Shown here: positions 19,048-30,457 of the stretch, one piece after another
Layout of the letters: every line of letters starts with the position of its first letter
How positions within the stretch are numbered: the stretch's first letter is position 1
From: M55B112 sp040880545
GTDB taxonomy: Bacteria; Bacteroidota; Bacteroidia; Bacteroidales; GCA-2748055
NCBI GenBank assembly: GCA_040880545.1
Contig: JBBDIE010000177.1
Location: 1-64,000 of the forward strand
Reading direction: 5' to 3'
DNA length: 64,000 nucleotides
Notes under the pieces: model-generated
Told to the model about the DNA's origin: nothing
Seen by the model: only the letters and a program-made list of their open reading frames with translations
Database searches by the model: none
Position numbers and translations under genes: made by a program

Positions 19048-19375
19048 ACGCTAATTTGTTTTTATTACTTGTTTTAAAATCGACCGCAAATGTAGCGACT
19101 TTTTTAAAAAGAACAAAGGATTCACAACGCTTATTTAACGAAATATCTTGCTGTATATCAGTGAGCATGGTGGGAAAGGTAAAATTGACCTGTAAACAAT
19201 GAAATCTTGCGTGTCTCTTCTGTGCAGCACATCATCTTAGCCAAATCCCTGGTGATACGTTGTGATTCCTCTGTTTAACTTATGGTAATCATATCCCAAA
19301 TGTTTTAATTACACATTTTTCCTTTCTACTTTTTTCTTTTCCATTATCTTTACATTTTGATTTCAAAAAATCATT
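19048..19375. other. Divergent gap between rpsF and dnaX
   Basis: Apart from the rpsF promoter and a TATCTTTA -7-like element 24 bases before dnaX (19345-19352), I see no ORF, RNA fold or repeat in these 328 bases. Confidence 0.4.
19087..19117 (-). promoter_or_regulatory. Consensus promoter of rpsF-rpsR-rplI
   Basis: On the minus strand, TTTG (19117-19114), a 19-base spacer and TACATTTG (19094-19087) match the Bacteroidota primary-sigma consensus TTTG-N19-TAnnTTTG exactly. Transcription should begin near 19080, about 33 bases before the ATG. Confidence 0.8.
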
Positions 19376-20485
19376 ATGGAGAATTTTGTTGTATCTGCAC
19401 GAAAATACCGTCCCGACAACTTTAAAAGCGTTGTTGGCCAGGATACAATAACATCCACCCTGAAAAATGCCATTAAAAACAACCATCTTGGGCATGCATA
19501 TCTATTCAGTGGTCCGAGAGGAATTGGAAAAACAACCTGTGCAAGGATATTTGCGAAAACGATCAATTGCCAGAATCTTTCTCCGGCCACAGAAGCCTGC
19601 AATGCGTGTGAATCTTGTAAATCTTTTAATGAAAGCAGGTCATACAATATTCACGAACTGGACGCCGCTTCAAACAACTCAGTGGACGATATCCGGTCGT
19701 TAACAGAACAGGTCCGGATTCCTCCCCAGGTTGGGAAATACAGCCTGTATATCATCGATGAGGTCCACATGCTCTCTGCCCAGGCGTTCAATGCGTTTCT
19801 GAAAACGCTTGAGGAACCACCGGCACATGCAATTTTTATTCTGGCTACTACGGAAAAGCACAAGATTATTCCTACCATCCTTTCAAGGTGCCAGATTTAC
19901 GATTTCAACCGGATTCACACAGCAGATACGGTAGGGTATTTGAAATACATCGCAGGAGAGGAGAAGGTGACCTTTGAAGAGGACGCATTGCATGTAATCG
20001 CACAAAAGGCTGAAGGGGCCATGCGAGATGCACTGTCCATATTTGATCAGGTGGTAAGTTTCTCAGATAAGAAGATTACCTATGCATCAGTTATTGAGAA
20101 CTTAAATATTCTCGATGTTGAATATTATTTTAAACTCACAGGAGAATTTCTAAAGAACAATATTTCAGCAGTACTGATCACCTTTAATGAAATACTGGAA
20201 AAGGGGTTTGACGCCAGGAATTTTATTAACGGTCTCGCCTCACATTTTCGTGACCTCCTGATATCAAAAGATTCGGCAACAGTTGTCCTCCTTGATGTGG
20301 GAGCTTCCATCAGGGAACAATATCTGAAACAGGCAGCAGAGGTGCCGGTTGAATTCCTGTTTGAAGCGATGGAGATATGTAATGATGCCGACCTGCAATT
20401 CAGAGGGAGCAGAAACCAGCGGCTTACCATTGAACTGGCATTGGTCAGACTGGCGAACCTCACAATGGTTCAAAAAAAAAAATAA
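19376..20485 (+). CDS. dnaX: DNA polymerase III subunit gamma/tau, short frame
   Basis: DnaX is the AAA+ clamp-loader subunit. This 369-residue frame holds the complete clamp-loader core: Walker A GPRGIGKTTCARIF near 44, a zinc module with Cys residues in CQNLSPATEACNACESC, Walker B and sensor 1 in IIDEVHMLSAQAFNAF and ILATTEKHKIIPTILSRC, and the domain III collar. It ends with three Lys codons and TAA, directly after an 11-A run (20472-20482). The rest of the protein is encoded in the -1 frame from that run. As written the product equals a gamma-like form that lacks the domain binding polymerase alpha and DnaB. Confidence 0.93.
   Translation: MENFVVSARKYRPDNFKSVVGQDTITSTLKNAIKNNHLGHAYLFSGPRGIGKTTCARIFAKTINCQNLSPATEACNACESCKSFNESRSYNIHELDAASNNSVDDIRSLTEQVRIPPQVGKYSLYIIDEVHMLSAQAFNAFLKTLEEPPAHAIFILATTEKHKIIPTILSRCQIYDFNRIHTADTVGYLKYIAGEEKVTFEEDALHVIAQKAEGAMRDALSIFDQVVSFSDKKITYASVIENLNILDVEYYFKLTGEFLKNNISAVLITFNEILEKGFDARNFINGLASHFRDLLISKDSATVVLLDVGASIREQYLKQAAEVPVEFLFEAMEICNDADLQFRGSRNQRLTIELALVRLANLTMVQKKK
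20472..20482 (+). other. A11 slippery tract in dnaX
   Basis: Eleven consecutive A are read in the zero frame as part of CAA followed by AAA-AAA-AAA, then TAA. A -1 ribosomal shift, or transcripts with one extra A, join the upstream frame to an open frame that runs to 21165. The tract resembles the A-runs that drive dnaX frameshifting in Escherichia coli (ribosomal) and Thermus (transcriptional slippage). A one-base error in the assembly of the homopolymer would give the same picture. Confidence 0.6.
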
Positions 20486-21165
20486 TTGACCAACAGGAAG
20501 AAACTGCCTCCAAAGACCTGAAACAAGCTGCAAAAGTTGTTAAAACTGAAAAAAAAGAGGGCCCTGAAACGTCAACAACCCCGGTAAAAGTTCCGGACAG
20601 GGAATCTGGAAGGCAGACTGTGAAAAAGGAGGAGTCCGGGACAGAGAACGGAAAGGAGAATCAGGTTGTCTATACAAAATCGGTGTCCATTAAAGGTGTA
20701 CTGAAAGGAAAAGCACCAGTTATTCCGGTGGCGGATGAGGAGATTGGTGAGGAAGATCAGGTAGCAGGGATACCTCTCCTGGAAACGTCAGAGGTTGAAA
20801 TAACAGAGGCAGATATTCAACGCACATGGATCGAATATGCCGACTCAATTGAGAAATCCCATCCCCGGATTTACAGTACCCTGAAGCAACAGGTCCCTAC
20901 CATGACAGAAAAAGGCAAGATACGGATCAGGCTCAACAGTAACGCGCAGAGGGAGAATTTCGTTCAACGAATAAAACCTGATCTGACAAAATATTTTCAG
21001 CAAAAACTGGCCAATATCGAATATGTATTTGAAACAAACCTGATCGCCAATGAAACAACCGCTAAAAAGGTGTATACGGAACAGGATAAACTGGATTACA
21101 TGATCGATAAAAATCCGGCTATTGAAAAGCTGAAATCGAGATTTAATATGGATTTTGACGATTGA
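20482..21165 (+). CDS. dnaX: DnaX C-terminal (tau-specific) region, reached by a -1 shift
   Basis: This frame has no stop between the A-tract and 21165, but no good start of its own (the first candidate is a GTG at 20620). It begins with a Lys/Glu-rich linker and ends in a compact domain, DIQRTWIEYADSIEKSHPR to FNMDFDD, that resembles the C-terminal part of Bacteroidota DnaX. Joined to the upstream frame it gives a 596-residue tau-like protein, the length expected for full DnaX. It should therefore be read as the 3' part of dnaX, not as a separate gene. Confidence 0.85.
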   Translation: MIDQQEETASKDLKQAAKVVKTEKKEGPETSTTPVKVPDRESGRQTVKKEESGTENGKENQVVYTKSVSIKGVLKGKAPVIPVADEEIGEEDQVAGIPLLETSEVEITEADIQRTWIEYADSIEKSHPRIYSTLKQQVPTMTEKGKIRIRLNSNAQRENFVQRIKPDLTKYFQQKLANIEYVFETNLIANETTAKKVYTEQDKLDYMIDKNPAIEKLKSRFNMDFDD

Positions 21166-21224
21166 ACATATTGGATTCTAATTTGTATTACTTTGTTATT
21201 TATTTCATATAAAAAAATTTACTT

Positions 21225-22490
21225 ATGGCAGCAGAAAAGATCATTAATCATTATGGCAAATTACAAGTTCCCGATGAACCAATTATTCCGTTTATTGAGG
21301 GAGACGGTACCGGTCCCGATATCTGGGCGGCATCAGTAAGCGTACTGGATGCTGCAGTAGAAAAAGCATATAACGGTACCAGGAAAATCGCCTGGAAAGA
21401 AGTGTTGGCAGGTGAGAAGGCATTTAATGCTACCGGTAAATGGTTACCGGAGGAGACCCTGGACATTATAAACGAATACCTGGTTGCGATCAAAGGGCCA
21501 CTCACAACGCCAGTTGGTGGAGGTATCCGTTCTCTGAATGTTGCACTTCGCCAGATTCTTGATCTCTATGTTTGTCTGAGACCGGTGCGTTATTATACCG
21601 GTGTACCTTCTCCGGTGAAGGACCCCACTACCACTGATATGGTTATTTTCAGAGAAAATTCCGAAGATATTTATGCAGGCATTGAGTTTATGCACGGTAC
21701 CCCCGAGGGAGACAAATTAAAAAAATTCCTTATTGAAGAGATGAACGTTGCCTCAATCCGGTTCCCGGATACGGTATCACTTGGCATCAAACCCATTTCC
21801 AAAGAGGGTACCGAACGACTGGTAAGATCGGCGATTCAATATGCCATAAGGGAGAAACAGCCCTCTGTGACCCTGGTACACAAAGGGAATATCATGAAGT
21901 ATACGGAGGGCCAGTTTAAACTATGGGGTTATGAACTTGCCGAACGTGATTTTGGAGACCTGGTATTTACCTGGAGACAGTATGACATAATTGCTGAAAA
22001 AGATGGAAAAGCAAAAGCCGACCAGGCTCAGGATGAGGCTATAAAAGCAGGGAAGATCATCATTAAAGATGTAATTGCAGATGCATTCCTTCAGCAGATT
22101 CTTACCCGGCCAGCTGAATATTCAGTGATCGCAACAATGAATCTGAATGGCGACTATATCTCTGATGCACTGGCTGCAATTGTAGGAGGAATTGGAATCG
22201 CTCCTGGTGCAAATATCAACTATATCACCGGGCATGCGATTTTTGAAGCCACACATGGTACTGCTCCGAAATATGCGGGTCTCGATAAAGTAAACCCCGG
22301 CTCAGTGATCCTTTCAGGTGTGATGATGTTCCAGTATATGGGTTGGAACGAAGCGGCTGACCTGATTATTGAAGGACTGAAAAAGACGATCAAAGAGAAA
22401 ACCGTTACCTATGATTTTGCACGATTAATGGATGGTGCCACTGAGCTGAAGTGCTCTGAATTTGGTTCAGCCATCATTAAGAATATGTAG
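21225..22490 (+). CDS. icd: Isocitrate dehydrogenase (NADP+)
   Basis: It oxidises isocitrate to 2-oxoglutarate in the citric acid cycle. The 421-residue protein follows the bacterial Icd pattern: [29 protein letters not shown] with the substrate-binding Ser and Arg residues, [12 protein letters not shown], the Lys/Asp catalytic region [15 protein letters not shown], and [19 protein letters not shown] with the cofactor site. NADP+ use is inferred from family likeness. It stands alone, 59 bases after dnaX; a GC-rich imperfect hairpin follows (about 22505-22541). Confidence 0.93.
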   Translation: MAAEKIINHYGKLQVPDEPIIPFIEGDGTGPDIWAASVSVLDAAVEKAYNGTRKIAWKEVLAGEKAFNATGKWLPEETLDIINEYLVAIKGPLTTPVGGGIRSLNVALRQILDLYVCLRPVRYYTGVPSPVKDPTTTDMVIFRENSEDIYAGIEFMHGTPEGDKLKKFLIEEMNVASIRFPDTVSLGIKPISKEGTERLVRSAIQYAIREKQPSVTLVHKGNIMKYTEGQFKLWGYELAERDFGDLVFTWRQYDIIAEKDGKAKADQAQDEAIKAGKIIIKDVIADAFLQQILTRPAEYSVIATMNLNGDYISDALAAIVGGIGIAPGANINYITGHAIFEATHGTAPKYAGLDKVNPGSVILSGVMMFQYMGWNEAADLIIEGLKKTIKEKTVTYDFARLMDGATELKCSEFGSAIIKNM

Positions 22491-22580
22491 CATGGACATG
22501 AAATGGGGCAGCTTACAGAAAATTATTTATAATGCCGCCCCGGTCCGAAAAATGATTGTAACACTTTAAAAAAGATTGGT

Positions 22581-23075
22581 ATGTTAAACAAAAAGGTAGA
22601 AAAAGCACTGAATGTACAGATTCAGAAAGAAGATTACTCCTCCCAGTTGTATCTTGCAATGGCCTCCTGGGCTGAGAACGAGGGATACGCTGGAGTCGCA
22701 GACTGGCTGTATGCACAGTCTGATGAAGAACGTATGCACATGTTAAAGTTTGTCAGGTATGTCAATGAACGAGATGGTGTTGCCCTGATTCCCGGTTTGG
22801 AACAACCTCCGAAAGAATTTGGAAGTTTACCGGCAATGTTCAAAGAGGTACTGAAACATGAACAGTACATTTCACAGTCAATCAATGAGATCGTTTCAGT
22901 TTGTATGGAGGAAAAAGACCATACGACCCATAACTGGATCCAGTGGTTTGTGCAGGAACAGATAGGGGAAGAAGCATCTGTAAATGACATTCTCGACAAA
23001 TTGAAACTTGTCGGAGATAAAAACCTGTATATGTTCGACCGCGATATTGTCAACATGAGGAACAATGCCGGCTGA
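22581..23075 (+). CDS. ftnA: Non-heme ferritin
   Basis: Ferritin oxidises and stores iron in a 24-subunit shell. In 164 residues the ferroxidase centre is intact: Glu17, Glu50 and His53 (DEERMH), a further Glu in the third helix, and Gln in WFVQEQIGEE, with Tyr24 nearby. The sequence starts MLNKKVEKALNVQIQKE, as in FtnA-type bacterial ferritins, and no heme-binding Met of bacterioferritin is apparent. A terminator hairpin follows at 23112. Confidence 0.94.
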   Translation: MLNKKVEKALNVQIQKEDYSSQLYLAMASWAENEGYAGVADWLYAQSDEERMHMLKFVRYVNERDGVALIPGLEQPPKEFGSLPAMFKEVLKHEQYISQSINEIVSVCMEEKDHTTHNWIQWFVQEQIGEEASVNDILDKLKLVGDKNLYMFDRDIVNMRNNAG

Positions 23076-23111
23076 ACTGAATAATTTTGAAAGTTTAATA
23101 AATCAGTAGTT

Positions 23112-23146
23112 ATGCCGCAGCTTTCAATTGCTGCGGCATTTCTTTT
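23112..23146 (+). terminator. Intrinsic terminator after ftnA
   Basis: ATGCCGCAGC (23112-23121) and GCTGCGGCAT (23130-23139) make a 10-bp perfect stem with an eight-base loop, followed by TTTCTTTT. Confidence 0.85.
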
Positions 23147-23150
23147 AGTT

Positions 23151-23402
23151 ATGTCAACTATTTTTTACTGCCAGCATTCAGTTGGAAAGACCATGCCGTG
23201 GGTGGTGGCTTGTTTGTGGGGCGGTATGACAATTCTGCAGTGTTATTGCATTGGTACGTTATTTGAAAACCATACCATTCAGTGTCTGTCCATAATGTTC
23301 GTTTGCTGGGTTACACTCGTAGGGAAATTGCTCATCCCGACAAATCGGGACTGCGCACTTCCCGACGTTGCAACCGAAAAACTGAAAGTTTTGAGCTCAT
23401 GA
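23151..23402 (+). CDS. Doubtful small hydrophobic ORF
   Basis: An open frame of about 83 codons starts at an ATG right after the ftnA terminator. It encodes two hydrophobic stretches (about 15-37 and 46-65) and several Cys residues, then a polar tail. I recognise no family. Its tail crosses a small hairpin (CCCGA-CAAA-TCGGG, 23337-23350), and there is no promoter or ribosome site to support translation. It may be a chance ORF in the 474-bp gap before secA, or a remnant. Confidence 0.2.
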   Translation: MSTIFYCQHSVGKTMPWVVACLWGGMTILQCYCIGTLFENHTIQCLSIMFVCWVTLVGKLLIPTNRDCALPDVATEKLKVLSS

Positions 23403-23549
23403 CCGCAGGGAATAACCCTTGCAAACGAACATGATGATCCAGCCACTCCACTTAAATGAGTGATACTATTAAAATATTTCAACCCGGCAAAAAGAAAATA
23501 AAAACAGTAAATTTGTAGTAACACAAATTGCATTTATATTCGATTAAAT
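23403..23549. promoter_or_regulatory. secA upstream region with -7 box
   Basis: TAAATTTG at 23508-23515 is an exact -7 element 35 bases before the secA ATG; no matching -33 box was found. Nothing else is evident in the gap. Confidence 0.4.
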
Positions 23550-26500
23550 ATGGACATTAATAAAATACTCTCAAACTTTCTGGGAAACAAGTCAGACAGA
23601 GATATGAAAGATATCCATCCCATTGTTGACCAAATCCAGGAGGTTTATACAACACTTGATTCTATCTCAAACGATGAACTTCGGAACCGGACTTTTGAAT
23701 TAAAGAAGAAGATCAGGGATTATGTGACCAATGAGGAGAAAGAGCTGAAAGAACTTCAGGAGAAGGGGGAGGATCCGGAGGTTGATGTAAACGATAAAGA
23801 GGAGATCTACGGAAAGATTGACAAACTGATTGAAGCCATTGATGATAAATATGAAGAGATACTGAAGGAGAGCATCCCTGAAGCATTTTCCATAGTAAGG
23901 GAAACTGCCCGCCGTTTTAAGGAAAATGAAGTAATTGAAGTTTCTGCACTAGATTACGATAAAGAGCTGGCGGCAGCTGCCGACCATATTGAGATAAAGG
24001 CCGATAAAGCTTACTGGAAAAATCGCTGGATGGCAGGTGGAAATGAGATTACCTGGGACATGGTGCATTATGATGTACAATTGATCGGGGGTGTTGCATT
24101 ACACAATGGCCGAATTGCCGAAATGGCCACCGGTGAAGGAAAAACCCTGGTGGCTACGCTGCCGGTATTCCTGAATGCATTGACTGGCAAAGGGGTGCAC
24201 CTTGTTACTGTAAATGACTACCTGGCCAAGCGCGACTCTGAATGGATGGGTCCTATCTACCAGTTTCACGGTTTAACTGTTGATTGTATTGACAAACATC
24301 AACCCAATTCCGATGCACGGAGAAAGGCTTATAATAGTGATATCACATTCGGAACAAATAATGAATTCGGCTTCGACTATCTTCGTGATAATATGACCCA
24401 CTCCCCGGAGGAGCTGGTACAGCGTAAACATAATTATGCCATTGTCGATGAGGTAGATTCTGTTTTGATCGATGATGCACGTACACCCCTGATCATTTCC
24501 GGACCTATTCCCAAAGGTGATAACCAGGAATTCATGGAGTATAAGCCCAAGGTTGAGCGGTTGATGCAGGCACAGAGGAACCTGTTCAATAACATTATTT
24601 CCGATGCCAGAAAACATCTGAAAGAGGGAGATACTGAGAAAGCAGGGTTTAAATTATTACAGGCCAATAAGGGTCTTCCCAAGAACAAATCACTGATTAA
24701 ACTTCTGAGTGAAGAGGGAAACAAAGCACTGATGCTGAAAACGGAAAACCATTACATGCAGGAGAATTCCAAGAATATGCATTTGGTGACCGATGATCTC
24801 TATTTTATCATTGAGGAAAAGATGAATTCAGTTGAGCTCACAGATCAAGGCATTGATGTGCTCACGGGAAGTTCAGATGACCCGGATTTCTTTATCATGC
24901 CAGATATTGGTAACGAGGTGGCAGAGATTGAGAAATCGGACATGGATGAGAAGAAGAAACTGGAGGTCAAGGACCAGATGTTGCGTGATTATGCCGTGAA
25001 ATCGGAGAGAATTCATACGGTAAACCAGTTGTTGAAGGCGTATGCCATGTTCGAAAATGATGTGGAGTACGTGATAATCGACAACAAGGTAAAGATCGTT
25101 GATGAACAAACCGGACGGATCATGGAGGGACGGCGGTATTCAGACGGACTGCATCAGGCCATTGAAGCAAAGGAAAATGTGAAGGTGGAAGCTGCAACAC
25201 AGACCTGGGCCACCATCACCCTGCAGAATTATTTCAGGATGTATCATAAACTGGCAGGGATGACAGGTACAGCCGAAACAGAAGCGGGAGAATTGTGGGA
25301 TATTTATAAGTTGGATGTGATGGTGATTCCCACCAATCGAAAGATCGTTCGGGATGACAGGGAGGATCTGATATATAAGACGAAAAGGGAGAAATATAAC
25401 GCGGTAATTGATGAAGTTGAGCGCCTTGTGAGTGAAGGACGTCCGAGCCTCGTCGGTACAACATCGGTGGAGGTATCTGAGCTTCTTTCTAGGATGCTTA
25501 AGATGAAAAAAATTCCCCACAATGTACTCAATGCAAAGCTCCATCAGCGAGAGGCAGACATTGTGGCACAGGCAGGGAAGGCAGGAACCGTAACCATTGC
25601 TACCAATATGGCAGGCAGGGGTACAGACATCAAACTCTCCCCGGAAGTGAAAAAGGCAGGAGGACTGGCCATTATCGGAACAGAGAGGCATGAATCCCGA
25701 CGTGTTGACAGACAGTTAAGAGGTAGGGCCGGCAGGCAGGGAGATCCAGGCAGCTCACAGTTTTATGTGTCCCTGGAAGATGACCTGATGCGTCTGTTCA
25801 GTTCCGACAGAATCGCCGGATTAATGGACAGGCTCGGACTGAAAGAGGGAGAGGTGATCCAGCATTCCATGATCACCAAATCTATCGAAAGGGCTCAGAG
25901 AAAAGTAGAGGAGAATAATTTCGGGATCAGAAAAAATCTCCTTGAATACGATGATGTAATGAACTCACAGCGGGAGGTGATCTATACCCGACGTAAACAT
26001 GCACTCTTTGGAGAACGGCTGGGACTCGATATCGCCAACATGATTTATGATGTAACAGAAAGCATCGTACATACATACCACGGTACCGACGAGTATGAGA
26101 GCTTCAAAATGGAACTGATCCGGATATTTTCTATTGAATCTCCGGTAATCGAAGATGAATTTAAAAAGATAGATGCAGGCGACCTGGTGGACAGAATATA
26201 TGCGCTGATGCTCGAAACCATGAAGCGGAAACGCGAAACCATTTCTTCCCAGGCGATGCCGGTGATAAAGGATGTATATGAGCGGCAGTCACAGGTGTAC
26301 ACAAATATTGTAGTACCGGTTTCGGATGGTATGCGGGTTTTCCAGGTACTGGCCAATCTTGAGAAGAGTTACAAATCTGAGGGCACGGAACTTGTAAAAT
26401 CCTATGAGAAGACAATTATTCTGGCTACCATCGACCAGGCCTGGCAGGAACATCTTCGTGAACTCGACCAGTTGCGTCAGTCTGTGAGAAATGCAGCCTA

Positions 26501-26855
26501 TGAACAAAAAGATCCGTTGCTGATCTATAAGTTTGAGGCATTCCAACTTTTCACACAAATGATCGATAAGGTGAACAAGGATGTGGTTTCCACACTCATG
26601 AAGGCACATATACCCATGCGCGATCCGGCAAGTGTCCAGAAAGCTGAGGCTCCCAAAAAGATGGATCTAAGCAAATTTGCCGCCAACAAACAGGAAACAC
26701 CACAGTATAACGATCCATCCGGAGGAGGTTCAGGACAAAAACGTCCCCAACGTGTTCAACCGGTTCGTGTGGAGAAAAAGGTGGGAAGGAACGATCCATG
26801 CCCATGCGGTAGTGGTAAAAAATATAAAGCTTGTCACGGTAAAGCAGGAGGGTAA
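23550..26855 (+). CDS. secA: Preprotein translocase ATPase SecA
   Basis: SecA drives unfolded preproteins through SecYEG. The 1101-residue protein has the DEAD motor with Walker [15 protein letters not shown] (about 190-203) and [16 protein letters not shown] (about 298-313), the preprotein-binding domain, the second motor domain with [10 protein letters not shown] and [16 protein letters not shown], helical wing and scaffold, a Pro/Gln/Lys-rich linker, and an intact C-terminal zinc motif [14 protein letters not shown]. It is longer than the 900-residue Proteobacterial form because of insertions in the N-terminal region (Glu/Lys-rich, about 60-110) and motor domain, as usual in Bacteroidota. 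Confidence 0.97.
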   Translation: MDINKILSNFLGNKSDRDMKDIHPIVDQIQEVYTTLDSISNDELRNRTFELKKKIRDYVTNEEKELKELQEKGEDPEVDVNDKEEIYGKIDKLIEAIDDKYEEILKESIPEAFSIVRETARRFKENEVIEVSALDYDKELAAAADHIEIKADKAYWKNRWMAGGNEITWDMVHYDVQLIGGVALHNGRIAEMATGEGKTLVATLPVFLNALTGKGVHLVTVNDYLAKRDSEWMGPIYQFHGLTVDCIDKHQPNSDARRKAYNSDITFGTNNEFGFDYLRDNMTHSPEELVQRKHNYAIVDEVDSVLIDDARTPLIISGPIPKGDNQEFMEYKPKVERLMQAQRNLFNNIISDARKHLKEGDTEKAGFKLLQANKGLPKNKSLIKLLSEEGNKALMLKTENHYMQENSKNMHLVTDDLYFIIEEKMNSVELTDQGIDVLTGSSDDPDFFIMPDIGNEVAEIEKSDMDEKKKLEVKDQMLRDYAVKSERIHTVNQLLKAYAMFENDVEYVIIDNKVKIVDEQTGRIMEGRRYSDGLHQAIEAKENVKVEAATQTWATITLQNYFRMYHKLAGMTGTAETEAGELWDIYKLDVMVIPTNRKIVRDDREDLIYKTKREKYNAVIDEVERLVSEGRPSLVGTTSVEVSELLSRMLKMKKIPHNVLNAKLHQREADIVAQAGKAGTVTIATNMAGRGTDIKLSPEVKKAGGLAIIGTERHESRRVDRQLRGRAGRQGDPGSSQFYVSLEDDLMRLFSSDRIAGLMDRLGLKEGEVIQHSMITKSIERAQRKVEENNFGIRKNLLEYDDVMNSQREVIYTRRKHALFGERLGLDIANMIYDVTESIVHTYHGTDEYESFKMELIRIFSIESPVIEDEFKKIDAGDLVDRIYALMLETMKRKRETISSQAMPVIKDVYERQSQVYTNIVVPVSDGMRVFQVLANLEKSYKSEGTELVKSYEKTIILATIDQAWQEHLRELDQLRQSVRNAAYEQKDPLLIYKFEAFQLFTQMIDKVNKDVVSTLMKAHIPMRDPASVQKAEAPKKMDLSKFAANKQETPQYNDPSGGGSGQKRPQRVQPVRVEKKVGRNDPCPCGSGKKYKACHGKAGG

Positions 26856-26872
26856 TAAGATGTAGTAAATGG

Positions 26873-27763
26873 TCACTGCAACGATTGAACCATCCTCTTT
26901 AATTCGGAAATCAATGTTTCAGTTGCAGGAATCAGCGGTAACCTCAGGTTACTATGTCCGTTGCCCATGATTTCCATCAGTGCTTTCACTCCGCAAGGAC
27001 TTCCTTCTCTGAATATCACTTCAATAAAGGGTAATAACTGGTAATGTTTTGCCCTGGCAGCTTTCATATTTCCTGCCAATGCTTCATTTACCATGGAGGA
27101 AAACTGCGCAGGTAATGCATTTCCGATTACCGAAATCACCCCTTCAGCTCCTGCAGCTATCAACGGGAGGGTGAGGGCATCGTCGCCCGAAATAACTTTG
27201 AAATTTTCAGGTTTTGATCTGATGATTTTCATGATCTGAGAAAGATCTCCCGAAGCCTCTTTGATGGCTATAACCTTTTCACCCAATACATCTGCCAGCT
27301 CAAGGGTAGTATCCGATGAAATGTTGGAACCAGTTCGCCCCGGTACATTATACAGTATTAAAGGCAGATCCGAAGATGCCGCAATCGCAGAGAAATGCGC
27401 CTTCATTCCAGCCTGGGATGGCTTGTTGTAATAGGGTGCCACGCTCAGGTAAGCATCAATTCCATTGCTGCCTATGGTCCTGATCCATTCAATCACAGCT
27501 GTTGTATCGTTTCCTCCTGCTCCCACAATCACCGGGATCCTGCCGTTATTTACAGCTTTAACCACTTCAATGACCTTCAGTTTCTCCTCTTTATTCAGGG
27601 TTGGTGTCTCTGCTGTTGTACCCAGTACAACCAGGTAGTCCACTCCTGCACCGATCAGCCTCTCCGTATGGTTTTCGAGTTGCACGATATCCAATGATCC
27701 ATCGCTCTTAAAAGGCGTGATCATAGCCACACCAGTGCCCGTAATATTTGCACCGTTCGCCAT
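26873..27763 (-). CDS. dapA: 4-hydroxy-tetrahydrodipicolinate synthase
   Basis: DapA condenses pyruvate and aspartate semialdehyde, the first step to diaminopimelate and lysine. The 296-residue TIM barrel shows Thr49-Thr50 (GTTAE), Tyr138 (YNVPGRTG), Arg143 and the Schiff-base Lys168 (AIKEASGD). It starts 8 bases after the DUF6913-like gene, within the ligA-DUF6913-dapA operon, and converges on secA over 17 bases with no obvious terminator. Confidence 0.96.
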   Translation of the reverse strand: MANGANITGTGVAMITPFKSDGSLDIVQLENHTERLIGAGVDYLVVLGTTAETPTLNKEEKLKVIEVVKAVNNGRIPVIVGAGGNDTTAVIEWIRTIGSNGIDAYLSVAPYYNKPSQAGMKAHFSAIAASSDLPLILYNVPGRTGSNISSDTTLELADVLGEKVIAIKEASGDLSQIMKIIRSKPENFKVISGDDALTLPLIAAGAEGVISVIGNALPAQFSSMVNEALAGNMKAARAKHYQLLPFIEVIFREGSPCGVKALMEIMGNGHSNLRLPLIPATETLISELKRMVQSLQ

Positions 27764-27771
27764 AAAATAAT

Positions 27772-28314
27772 TTACTTAGATGGGTTTAACAATGTTATGT
27801 AATGTTTGACCTGCTCAATGAAAAATTCCACCGTACAATCCTTGTTGGCTGAATTAATCATAAAATCAAGATCATTTTCTTTCTCAGTGTAACAACCTAC
27901 TTTGAATTTAGCACGTGATAACTTTGTCAGATATTCAATGGTAAGTATATCTCTAAAACTAATAACAAACAGAATATCAGGTTCTTTTTTAAAAAAGGTT
28001 TCCACCGCCGCACCTTTCGGACTCCCAAACCAACTTACATCTTTCCGTGTCAGAAATTCGATGTTGGCCCAGAGTAACATCTCCTGCGGAACATCCTTCT
28101 GGGGAACATACCCCAATATCGAGGTTTTAATATCCTGCTGATTCAGAAATTTTGCAAAATCCTTGATGGGAGCAAAACATTGTGGAAGGTCCGTATCAAA
28201 AAGGATAACCGCCTGCGAAGCAGTCTCAAAATTCTGAACACACTTATTCCTTTCTGTTTTGCTGAAGCGCGATTGAAGCACCTTTTTTCCGATTGTATGT
28301 GTTAACTGGTTCAT
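27772..28314 (-). CDS. Conserved Bacteroidota protein (DUF6913-like)
   Basis: A soluble protein of 180 residues with alternating beta-strand and helix segments (ILFDTDLPQC, TSILGYVPQK, ILFVISFRDI, KVGCYTEKENDLDF), suggesting a small alpha/beta domain. It resembles the family I know as DUF6913, found next to dapA in Bacteroidota, but I cannot confirm by search. Function is unknown. It sits 35 bases after ligA and 8 bases before dapA, so it is co-transcribed with both. Confidence 0.65.
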   Translation of the reverse strand: MNQLTHTIGKKVLQSRFSKTERNKCVQNFETASQAVILFDTDLPQCFAPIKDFAKFLNQQDIKTSILGYVPQKDVPQEMLLWANIEFLTRKDVSWFGSPKGAAVETFFKKEPDILFVISFRDILTIEYLTKLSRAKFKVGCYTEKENDLDFMINSANKDCTVEFFIEQVKHYITLLNPSK

Positions 28315-28349
28315 TCGTGGATCAAAAATACAATTTTTGCAGGAGAATA

Positions 28350-30398
<2,049 letters not shown>

Positions 30399-30430
30399 TT
30401 AATTGAACCGGTCATTGGTGATCTTTTTGC

Positions 30431-30438
30431 TAAATTTG
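30431..30438 (+). promoter_or_regulatory. -7 box upstream of the T9SS protease operon
   Basis: TAAATTTG is an exact -7 element 20 bases before the protease start codon. A -33 partner at the preferred spacing is missing. Confidence 0.45.
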
Positions 30439-30457
30439 GCGTTAATTATAAAAACTG

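Noticed and set aside
20465..20485. Escherichia coli-type slippery heptamer with downstream stem-loop in dnaX
   Set aside because: The tract is pure A without the AAG ending, and no stable stem is evident 5-10 bases downstream. Slippage on the homopolymer is the simpler idea.
20620..21165. Separate gene with GTG start after dnaX
   Set aside because: The frame is open back to the A-tract and the sequence is the DnaX C-terminus, so it was treated as part of dnaX.
23112..23402. 96-codon ORF beginning inside the ftnA terminator
   Set aside because: Its first 13 codons are the terminator hairpin itself; only a shorter frame from 23151 was kept, and at low confidence.
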